Assembly: GCA_024405335.1 (NCBI GenBank)
Contig: JAKSOX010000127.1
Coordinates: 1 to 5,955 of the forward strand
Source: Kiritimatiellia bacterium
Lineage (GTDB): Bacteria; Verrucomicrobiota; Kiritimatiellia; RFP12; UBA1067
Reading direction: 5' to 3'
DNA: 5,955 bases
In this document: one piece after another, positions 1-5,479 of the stretch
Numbering within the stretch: position 1 is the first letter of the stretch
Layout of the letters: every line of letters begins with the position of its first letter
Notes under the pieces: model-generated
The model's database searches: none
Told to the model about the DNA's origin: nothing
Seen by the model: the letters and a program-made list of their open reading frames with translations, nothing else
Position numbers and translations under genes: made by a program

Positions 1-1
1 A

Positions 2-586
2 ATCATCCAGACCACGAACCTCGAAGATGGCACGATGGCGCTCCATTGGAACGGCTCGACTTGGGATGCGTGGTACATCAACGGCGGCGCGTGGCAGCCG
101 ATGGCGTCCGCCACCAAGGAGGGCGTCACGACGTCGAAGCCGGCGGAGACCGCGACCTTGGACCGCGGCACGGGCATTTGGCTGATCCGCAGCGACATCG
201 CCACGAACACGGGTGCTGAAAAGACGTTCTACCTGTACGGCAAATACTGGTCGGAGGCATCTGGCCAGTTGACCTGCCCCGCCAACAAATCCACCATCGT
301 TTGCGCGCCGTATGCCGAGGCTGACGGATACAATTTGAACAGCATTGATGCAGCGACATGGTATGGTTTTGGCGCAAGGTCAAACGATGCCATTCGTCGC
401 CAGACGAAGACGTTCCCGTATTACGAGGAGTGGAAGTTTGTGGAAGATACCGGTTGGGGTCGGACCGAAAAGGATGGTGGCGTTAAGAAGTTTGTGAAGA
501 AGGATGTTGTCATGCTTGCCGGCGAGGCATTTTGGTATGTCAACCGCCACGATGCTGCCGTTAATATCGTGTGGCCGAAGTTGTAA
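2..586 (+). CDS. C-terminal fragment of a probable secreted or surface protein, 5' end outside window
   Basis: The reading frame is open from the first bases of the window to TAA at 584-586, giving 194 residues of a longer protein. The ATG at 35 is internal, with no Shine-Dalgarno ahead of it, and the frame continues upstream of it. The visible part is rich in Trp, Tyr, Gly, Asn and Thr, has no membrane span, and reads as extracellular beta-structure. Two similar modules are visible. The first has a W-rich strand pair (around 45-140) ending in GTGIWLIR (169-192). The second has EEWKFVEDTGW (427-459) ending in AGEAFWYVNR (517-546). This pattern of a Trp-containing segment followed by a Gly-x-x-(F/I)-W strand is common at the ends of large verrucomicrobial surface proteins. 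The function is unknown, and the secreted location is inferred. Codons are GC-rich up to about 320 and less so afterwards. The PEP-CTERM gene starts 27 bases downstream, so the two may be co-transcribed. Confidence 0.7.
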   Translation: MIQTTNLEDGTMALHWNGSTWDAWYINGGAWQPMASATKEGVTTSKPAETATLDRGTGIWLIRSDIATNTGAEKTFYLYGKYWSEASGQLTCPANKSTIVCAPYAEADGYNLNSIDAATWYGFGARSNDAIRRQTKTFPYYEEWKFVEDTGWGRTEKDGGVKKFVKKDVVMLAGEAFWYVNRHDAAVNIVWPKL

Positions 587-612
587 CCGTGAATCTTATG
601 GGAATGAATGCC

Positions 613-1179
613 ATGAGTGTTAAATGTAAGATGTTCATGTTTGTTCTGGCCGTTGTGCTGGGTTTTAGCGTGTCTGCGGATATGTTGTTTTGGCAAATCA
701 ACAGCGACACGGGAATTGCCGACGCCACTCAAGCCCGTTTGGTTGTAACGGACATGGGGATTGAAACTTATACACCTCAGACATTTGATAGTTACACGGG
801 AACGAAGAAAAACGATATCGCCACGACATATTATGAGGATTATGATAAGTGGACGGAGACATCGGTGCCAGTTGGATCCATAAATTTTGGCGGCACCACG
901 GTTGAAGGCTTTGCGATGTCGAATCTTGATGGCATTACGGATAGAAACTTTTTGATTGAGCTCTTGAATGCGCAGAATGATGTCGTTGGCCGTTCGTCGA
1001 TTGTATCGTACGAATCGTTGGGGGCTTATGTCCATGATGGCATGCCAACAGATTTTACTTCTTTTTCGGGTGAAATCTGGAATCCCGGGGCGTTCACGGC
1101 GGTGCCGGAGCCGACAAGCGGATTGCTCTTCCTGATAGGCGGCGCGCTCTTGGGCTTGCGTCGCAGGAAACGCGCGTGA
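613..1179 (+). CDS. Secreted PEP-CTERM sorting-domain protein
   Basis: This is a 188-residue exported protein with two clear sorting signals. The N-terminus is a signal peptide: Lys at residues 4 and 6, a hydrophobic core MFMFVLAVVLGF, and a likely cleavage after SVSA at about residue 22. The C-terminus is a PEP-CTERM tail: VPEP, a hydrophobic span (SGLLFLIGGALLGL), then RRRKRA. By family knowledge such tails are recognised and processed by an exosortase in the inner membrane, and the mature protein goes to the surface or extracellular matrix. No exosortase gene is in the window. The body of about 140 residues is rich in Asp, Thr, Ser and Tyr, has no catalytic motif that I recognise, and is probably beta-rich. 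ATG 613 was chosen because the signal peptide begins there and a GGGA lies 9 bases ahead. ATG 598, ATG 604 and GTG 571 are in-frame alternatives, and GTG 571 would overlap the preceding gene. The body is about 45% GC by hand count, whereas the tail is about 68%. Confidence 0.85.
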   Translation: MSVKCKMFMFVLAVVLGFSVSADMLFWQINSDTGIADATQARLVVTDMGIETYTPQTFDSYTGTKKNDIATTYYEDYDKWTETSVPVGSINFGGTTVEGFAMSNLDGITDRNFLIELLNAQNDVVGRSSIVSYESLGAYVHDGMPTDFTSFSGEIWNPGAFTAVPEPTSGLLFLIGGALLGLRRRKRA

Positions 1180-1187
1180 GCGGCGGG

Positions 1188-1218
1188 TGGCGACGGCGGT
1201 GCCGTCGCCATTCTTGTT
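1188..1218 (+). terminator. Rho-independent terminator after the PEP-CTERM gene
   Basis: A perfect 10-bp inverted repeat (TGGCGACGGC at 1188-1197 and GCCGTCGCCA at 1201-1210) with a 3-base GGT loop is followed by TTCTTGTT (1211-1218). It starts 8 bases after the stop of the PEP-CTERM gene. G-U pairs at 1186-1187 with 1211-1212 could lengthen the stem slightly. The T-tract is interrupted, so termination may be incomplete. The next gene's Shine-Dalgarno begins at 1233. Confidence 0.8.
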
Positions 1219-1242
1219 AGTTGACCGATTTTGGAGTTGACG

Positions 1243-3711
1243 ATGCGGCGGAAAGAAAACGACGATTTCGAGGACGTGCCCTACGACGCGCTGACGGTTG
1301 CCGGCACGATGCCAGATCCCCTGACGTGGGTGGACGGGCTGCTGGCGCTGGTTTTGGGCGGCGTCGCTTTCGCGCTGATTTCCTGCTTCGCGTATCCGTG
1401 CCTGGATCCCGCCACGTGGGCCCCGGCCAACGTCGCGGCCGGTCTGCGTCCCGCCGAATCCATCATGCCGGGCCATTGGCGGCTGTTCGCGTGGGGGCTC
1501 TACAGGTTCTTCGGCGTCTCGGGCGCCACCGGTCTGCTGCCGTTTCTGGGGCACGTCGCCCTGGGCGCCATCGGGGCGGTGGGGTATCTCGCGTTCCGCA
1601 GCTACCTCGCCGTGATCGTGCGTCCGCGCGAGGGCAATCCGTTTTGGAGCCAACTGCTCGCGCGCCTGATCGCCGTGCTGGCGACGCTGGCGTTCGTCTG
1701 CGCCGATCCCGTTTGGCGTTCGGGCCAGGCGTTCGGGCCCGTCACGCTGGAAACGCTCATGCTGGTGCTGATGATTTTCTTCTACGTGCTCTTCCTGAAA
1801 AGCGGCGGCCTGCTTTCGGCGTGTCTGGCGATGTTCCTCCTGGGGCTCACTTGCAGCGAGACCTTTTTCGGCTTCCTCTTCCTGGGCGTTTTCTGGATGC
1901 TGTTCTTCTTTTTGGCGTCCAAGCGCGACTTCGGCTACCTGTCGCTGCTGCATCCGTTCGTGAAGCAGGTTTCCAAGTGGTACCTCACGTTCCTGTGGGG
2001 CGCGGGTTTCTGCGCCGGCGTGGCGCTGAACCTGGTCGGCTTCGCCAAGATGGACGGCCTGGCGGCTTCGGGTTTCGGCTGGGGCGACGTGCCCTACCAG
2101 TACGCGCTGCAGCTGTGGCACGGGTTCACGGGCGCGGCGACGATCGGCGGCTGGATCGTGGGGGTGGGCGTGGTGATCGTGCCCACGATCATCTCCTTCG
2201 CCCTTGCGAACCGTTCCACGGACGAAGAGTACTTCCTGCCCTACCACATCGGCGGACTGTTCCTGACGTGCGGAGCGCTCGCCTACAGCCAGCTCTCGTC
2301 GGTGGCGCCGCTGTGGTTCTGGACGTGGATCAAAAAGCCGCCGATGGTGGCCGACGGCTTCTTCCTGGTCGTCGCCGCCGTGCTGTGCACGCTGGTGCTG
2401 CTTTCGGCGCTGGCGGTGTTCGGCGTGGACGCGTTCTGCCGCGACCACAAGCGCCTGGTGGTGCTGGTGCGGGTGGATTCCGTTTCGGCCAAGCGCGCGA
2501 TCCGGGTGCTGGCTTCGCCGACGTTCGTGCGCGCGCTGCGGATCGCGGGGTTGGCGGCGTTCGTGGCGCTGTTCGCGTTCGGGATCCTGCCCGGCCGCAC
2601 GAGCGCCGCGCCCCGGACGATGCTGGGCGTCGTCCGCGACTACGTGAAGGAAACCGCGGCCGAATGCGGCGACGCGTCGTGGCTCTTCGCGGACGGCGCG
2701 TTCGACGAAATGCTCGAGCTGGAATCGGCCTGCTCCGGCAAGCGGCTGCGGGTGCTGTCGATGATGTCCGGCCAGAGTCCGCGCGAAGTGCACGTGCGGC
2801 GCGAGTCGCTGCAGGATTCGGAGGACCGCCGCTCGGCGGCGGTGGGCGCGCCCAGCCGGCGGCGCACCTGGCAGCGCGACAGAACGGACCGTCTGGCGCA
2901 CGTGGCGCGGCAGCTCGGGTTCGGGCTGTGGCGGCGTTCCGGCGAGGCGACGCCGTCGGCGTCGGGCCTGGTGTCGCGTCCCGCGGGAGTCCCGGAAGAC
3001 GCGCGCCGCGCCGGAATCGCGGTCGCGCACGACCTCGCGAAGCGGATTCTGGCGTTCTACGCCGCGGGCGGCATCACGGCGGGCGTCGATCCGCGCATCC
3101 GCGACCTGTTCCTCTTCGCGCAGTGGCGCGTCGCGCGCATGGCGCGGTTGCGCGCGGAAATCCTCGACCGGCAGGGCGACGCCGCGGGCGCGCTCGCGGA
3201 GAACGCGCTTTCGGACAAGCTCGACGACTCCAACGCCAGCCTGAAGCGCATTCTGGAAGGCATGGCGCGCTCGCGCGACATGACGCTGCGCCAGATGACG
3301 CCGCGCGAAGGCCTGCAGTTCGCGCTCGTGCGGGCGGACTTCAACCTGGCCCGGCGCTACGCCGAGCCGATTCTCGACGCCGACCCGGACGACGCGAACG
3401 CCAACTTCGGCATGGGCATGGGGTATTTCGAACTCAAGCAGTACGGGCGCGCGGAGGAATTCCTGCGCCGGTGCCTGAAGCGGAACGGTTCCGAGCCGGC
3501 CGTGTGGAACAACCTGGCGATCATCGCCATGCTCCGGGGCAACTTGCGGGAGGCGCGCGAAGACGCGCTGCACGCCCTGCAGCTCGCGCCGGATTCCATG
3601 GAAATCCGCGACACGCTCAAGCAGGTCGAGGAGGCCGCGAAGAAGGCCGGGGAAACGAACGCCCCGCCAGTCAAGGCCGAAGACGGAGTTTCTCCGCCGA
3701 AAAATAAATGA
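1243..3711 (+). CDS. Polytopic membrane protein with C-terminal TPR-like repeats, function unknown
   Basis: This is an 822-residue protein in two halves. ATG 1243 was chosen because GGAG (1233-1236) lies 6 bases ahead; TTG 1231 is an in-frame alternative. After a charged N-terminus of about 25 residues, roughly 11 hydrophobic spans are visible, at about 32-50, 99-123, 136-157, 168-186, 190-206, 208-227, 247-267, 300-322, 336-355, 371-394 and 431-450. Residues 451-822 are soluble. They include WLFADGAFDEM near 480-490, a strongly Arg-rich stretch (about 507-590), and helical repeats. The clearest are two TPR-like units at about 699-770 (containing NFGMGMGYFELKQYGRAEEF and WNNLAIIAMLRGNLREARED). 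A weaker repeat lies at about 630-670. The layout, and the loop between the first two spans (IMPGHWRLFAWGLYRFFG, 74-91), recall DUF2723/GT-C-like multi-pass proteins with a TPR tail. That resemblance is weak and from memory, so no function is assigned. Third codon positions are almost all G or C throughout. The alpha operon promoter starts 10 bases after the stop. Confidence 0.85.
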   Translation: MRRKENDDFEDVPYDALTVAGTMPDPLTWVDGLLALVLGGVAFALISCFAYPCLDPATWAPANVAAGLRPAESIMPGHWRLFAWGLYRFFGVSGATGLLPFLGHVALGAIGAVGYLAFRSYLAVIVRPREGNPFWSQLLARLIAVLATLAFVCADPVWRSGQAFGPVTLETLMLVLMIFFYVLFLKSGGLLSACLAMFLLGLTCSETFFGFLFLGVFWMLFFFLASKRDFGYLSLLHPFVKQVSKWYLTFLWGAGFCAGVALNLVGFAKMDGLAASGFGWGDVPYQYALQLWHGFTGAATIGGWIVGVGVVIVPTIISFALANRSTDEEYFLPYHIGGLFLTCGALAYSQLSSVAPLWFWTWIKKPPMVADGFFLVVAAVLCTLVLLSALAVFGVDAFCRDHKRLVVLVRVDSVSAKRAIRVLASPTFVRALRIAGLAAFVALFAFGILPGRTSAAPRTMLGVVRDYVKETAAECGDASWLFADGAFDEMLELESACSGKRLRVLSMMSGQSPREVHVRRESLQDSEDRRSAAVGAPSRRRTWQRDRTDRLAHVARQLGFGLWRRSGEATPSASGLVSRPAGVPEDARRAGIAVAHDLAKRILAFYAAGGITAGVDPRIRDLFLFAQWRVARMARLRAEILDRQGDAAGALAENALSDKLDDSNASLKRILEGMARSRDMTLRQMTPREGLQFALVRADFNLARRYAEPILDADPDDANANFGMGMGYFELKQYGRAEEFLRRCLKRNGSEPAVWNNLAIIAMLRGNLREAREDALHALQLAPDSMEIRDTLKQVEEAAKKAGETNAPPVKAEDGVSPPKNK

Positions 3712-3721
3712 AAATACCCCC

Positions 3722-3750
3722 TTGCAAAAAGGTCGCCGTTGTGGCATAAT
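3722..3750 (+). promoter_or_regulatory. Sigma70-type promoter of the alpha operon
   Basis: A -35 element TTGCAA (3722-3727, 4 of 6 matches to consensus) and a -10 element CATAAT (3745-3750, 5 of 6) are separated by exactly 17 bases. They lie in the only AT-rich gap of this half of the window. Transcription would start near 3757, leaving a leader of about 25 bases before the rpmJ start at 3782. Position and spacing make this the likely promoter for rpmJ-rpsM-rpsK-rpsD-rpoA. Confidence 0.75.
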
Positions 3751-3781
3751 AGCCGCTCTTTTTGACACAGGAAGCATACAC

Positions 3782-3895
3782 ATGAAAGTCCGCAGTTCAG
3801 TTCGTCGCATTTGCGAAAATTGCCGCATCATCCGCCGCAAGGGCGTGGTGCGCGTCATTTGCACCAATCCGCGCCACAAACAGCGCCAGGGTTAA
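3782..3895 (+). CDS. rpmJ: 50S ribosomal protein L36, zinc-binding type
   Basis: This 37-residue protein is the usual length for L36, a small protein of the large ribosomal subunit. It begins MKVRSSVRRICENCRIIRRK and ends NPRHKQRQG, both typical of the family. Cys11, Cys14, Cys27 and His32 form the complete C-x2-C-x12-C-x4-H zinc ribbon, so it is the zinc-containing form rather than a Cys-less paralogue. AGGAAG (3769-3774) precedes the ATG by 7 bases. It is the first gene of the alpha operon here, and the S13 start follows its stop by 23 bases. Confidence 0.96.
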   Translation: MKVRSSVRRICENCRIIRRKGVVRVICTNPRHKQRQG

Positions 3896-3918
3896 TTCAA
3901 CCAAAGAGGAAACAACAC

Positions 3919-4308
3919 ATGCCGAGACTGATGGGTGTGGATATTCCGGGCAAGAAGCACGCTCGCTTCGCGCTCCGCTATATCCATGGAATCGGGCCTA
4001 AGCGCGCGGATGACGTGCTGGCCGCTTGCAAAGTCGATCCTTCCAAAAAGGCCGACGATCTCACGCAGGATGAAATTCACGCGATCGTGACGTTCATCCA
4101 GGATCATTACCGCGTCGAAGGCGATCTTCGCCGCGAAGTGTCGCAGAACGTCCGCCGTTTGATTTCGATCGGTTCGTACCGCGGGCTCCGCCACAAGAAG
4201 GGCCTGCCGTGCCGCGGCCAGCGCACGAAGACGAACGCGAAGACGCGCAAGGGCAACCGCAAGTCCACGGCTTCGGTGCTGCGCGCGACCGCGCCGGGCA
4301 AGAAGTGA
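3919..4308 (+). CDS. rpsM: 30S ribosomal protein S13
   Basis: The 129-residue product is S13, which sits in the head of the small subunit, contacts the P-site tRNA and forms part of the bridge to the large subunit. The N-terminal helix-hairpin-helix segment is visible (residues 15-34, with YIHGIGPKRA). The basic tail carries the hallmark SYRGLRHKKGLP and RGQRTKTNAKTRKG (99-112) motifs. It is slightly longer than the usual 118-125 residues because of a Ser/Thr/Lys C-terminal end. AGAGGA (3905-3910) lies 8 bases before the ATG. A longer in-frame reading from 3811 overlaps rpmJ and lacks S13 similarity, so it was not used. In E. coli translation of this operon is repressed by S4 at rpsM, but the 23-base gap here leaves little room for the same structure. 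Confidence 0.97.
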   Translation: MPRLMGVDIPGKKHARFALRYIHGIGPKRADDVLAACKVDPSKKADDLTQDEIHAIVTFIQDHYRVEGDLRREVSQNVRRLISIGSYRGLRHKKGLPCRGQRTKTNAKTRKGNRKSTASVLRATAPGKK

Positions 4309-4334
4309 GTTTTCGTCAAGGAAACAAGGAAAAC

Positions 4335-4808
4335 ATGAGCGAAGAAAACCTCAAGCAGCCCGAAGTCGCCGCGGAAGCGGCGCCGATTGCTGCCGCTGAT
4401 GCCGCCGCCGGGGCGGCCGAGGGCGCCGAAGCGCCCGCCAAGAAAGCCCGCACGGGCAAGTCGATTCCCGCCGGAATCGCCTTCATCCGTTCCACGTTCA
4501 ACAACACGCAGGTGTCGATTGCCGACGCCCGCGGCGGCGTGATCGCCTGGAGTTCGGCCGGCAAGGCCGGGTTCAAGGGTTCGCGCAAGTGCACGGCGTT
4601 CGCGGCCACGATGGTGGCGCAGGACGCGGCCCGCACGGCCGTGGCGAAGGGCATGCACGAATGCGAAGTGCGCATGCAGGGCGCGGGCGCCGGCCGCGAG
4701 AGCGCGGTTCGCGCGATCCAGGCCGCCGGCATCCGCGTCACGATGATCACGGACACGACGCCTTTGGCTCACAACGGGTGCCGTCCGCGCAAACGGAGGA
4801 GAGTGTAA
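4335..4808 (+). CDS. rpsK: 30S ribosomal protein S11 with Ala-rich N-terminal extension
   Basis: The 157-residue product is S11, a platform protein of the small subunit that binds 16S rRNA near the mRNA exit. The conserved core starts near residue 44 (IPAGIAFIRSTFNNT) and includes WSSAGKAGFKGSRK, a GRESAVRAIQAAG segment (120-132) and the C-terminal HNGCRPRKRRRV (146-157). The protein is about 28 residues longer than E. coli S11. The extra N-terminus (about residues 2-38) is rich in Ala and Glu and replaces the usual short basic start. Several conserved prolines are replaced: the G-P-G-(P/S)-G loop reads GAGAG (116-120), IPHNG reads LAHNG, and RPPK reads RPRK. AGGA at 4327-4330, 4 bases before the ATG, and another at 4319-4322 are candidate ribosome sites. 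The 26-base gap after rpsM and the 1-base gap before rpsD indicate co-transcription. Confidence 0.96.
   Translation: MSEENLKQPEVAAEAAPIAAADAAAGAAEGAEAPAKKARTGKSIPAGIAFIRSTFNNTQVSIADARGGVIAWSSAGKAGFKGSRKCTAFAATMVAQDAARTAVAKGMHECEVRMQGAGAGRESAVRAIQAAGIRVTMITDTTPLAHNGCRPRKRRRV
4795..4800 (+). promoter_or_regulatory. Ribosome binding site of rpsD, embedded in the end of rpsK
   Basis: GGAGGA lies 9 bases before the rpsD ATG and within the codons CGG-AGG-AGA for the conserved Arg cluster at the S11 C-terminus. With the rpsK stop at 4806-4808 and the rpsD start at 4810, translation of the two genes is likely coupled. Confidence 0.8.
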
Positions 4809-4809
4809 A

Positions 4810-5439
4810 ATGGGACGTTATACGGGTCCGGTGTGCCGCCAGTGCCGCCGCGAGGGTCAGAAGCTTTTTCTCAAGGGCGCGCGTTGCTATCTCGCGAAGT
4901 GCCCGATCGAGCAGGGAACCGGCATTCCGGGCATGCACGTGGCGCGTCGCGCGCGGAAGATGTCCGAATACGGCGAGCAGCTCCGCCAGAAGCAGTCGCT
5001 TCGCCGCCAGTACGGCATGGGCGAGCTCCAGTTCCACCGTTTCTTCCAGGAGGCCCTCCGCAAGAAAGGCGTCACGGGCGAAATCCTTTTGCAGCAGCTC
5101 GAGCTCCGTCTCGACAACGTGGTGTACCGTCTCGGCTTCGCGCCGAGCCGCCGCGCCGCGCGCCAGTACGTCCTGCACGGGCACGTCACGGTGAACGGCC
5201 GCAAGGCCGCGGTGCCGTCGATGGTTCTCGGCGTGGGCGACGTGGTGGCGGTGAAGGACAAGGCCGCCTCCAAGGACTTCGCGCAGCGCGCGCTTGAAGC
5301 CGCGACGCAGGCGCAGATGCCCACGTGGCTGAATCTCGACCGCGCGGCCCTCAAGGCCGAGGTCGTTTCGATCCCGACGCGCGAGCAGATCGCGCCGATC
5401 GTGGACGAGCAGGCCATCGTCGAATTGTACTCGCGCTGA
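4810..5439 (+). CDS. rpsD: 30S ribosomal protein S4, zinc-binding type
   Basis: The 209-residue product is S4, a primary 16S rRNA-binding protein that initiates small-subunit assembly; in some bacteria it also represses its own operon. The N-terminus starts MGRYTGPVCRQCRREG and carries Cys9, Cys12, Cys26 and Cys31, a complete four-Cys zinc site typical of the Cys-containing form of S4. A basic region with EQLRQKQSLRRQYGM follows. The S4 RNA-binding domain spans about residues 97-158 (LELRLDNVVYRLGFAPSRRA, then HGHVTVNGRK). The C-terminus ends IVELYSR as expected. Length is normal for the family. The gene begins 1 base after the rpsK stop and is followed by a 40-base gap to rpoA that contains no terminator-like hairpin. 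Confidence 0.97.
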   Translation: MGRYTGPVCRQCRREGQKLFLKGARCYLAKCPIEQGTGIPGMHVARRARKMSEYGEQLRQKQSLRRQYGMGELQFHRFFQEALRKKGVTGEILLQQLELRLDNVVYRLGFAPSRRAARQYVLHGHVTVNGRKAAVPSMVLGVGDVVAVKDKAASKDFAQRALEAATQAQMPTWLNLDRAALKAEVVSIPTREQIAPIVDEQAIVELYSR

Positions 5440-5465
5440 TTTTTCGGCGTAATTCGTTCATTCTC

Positions 5466-5474
5466 AAAGGAGGT
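5466..5474 (+). promoter_or_regulatory. Strong ribosome binding site of rpoA
   Basis: AAAGGAGGT is a full-length match to the anti-Shine-Dalgarno sequence of typical bacterial 16S rRNA, ending 5 bases before the rpoA ATG at 5480. It is the strongest such site in the window and fixes the rpoA start. Confidence 0.85.
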
Positions 5475-5479
5475 TTTCC

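Noticed and set aside
571..612. GTG 571 as start of the PEP-CTERM protein
   Set aside because: It would overlap the end of the preceding gene, lacks a good ribosome site, and would put 14 residues ahead of a well-formed signal peptide beginning at 613.
2761..3010. Arg-rich segment of the membrane protein as a possible frameshift
   Set aside because: I translated all three forward frames. The original frame keeps G/C at nearly every third position and rejoins sensible sequence on both sides; the other frames give low-complexity products.
3684..3696. Small hairpin CGGAG-TTT-CTCCG near the end of the membrane protein gene
   Set aside because: The stem is only 5 bp and is followed by A-rich rather than T-rich sequence, so it is not a terminator for the + strand.
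1221..3707. Second long + strand frame overlapping the membrane protein gene
   Set aside because: The product is Arg/Gly/Ala-rich without hydrophobic spans. The chosen frame has membrane segments, TPR-like repeats, G/C third positions and a Shine-Dalgarno.
3762..3767. Perfect TTGACA hexamer before rpmJ
   Set aside because: No -10 hexamer lies 16-18 bases downstream; that position is already inside the rpmJ coding sequence.
421..3879. Very long open frame on the minus strand (about 1150 codons)
   Set aside because: Its translation is Arg-, Gln-, His- and Pro-rich with no fold-like pattern, it spans several + strand genes and the terminator, and it is explained by the GC-rich codon bias of the opposite strand.
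4107..4772. Minus-strand open frame opposite rpsM and rpsK
   Set aside because: It is the antisense of two well-supported ribosomal protein genes and has an Arg/Ala/Gly-rich shadow composition.
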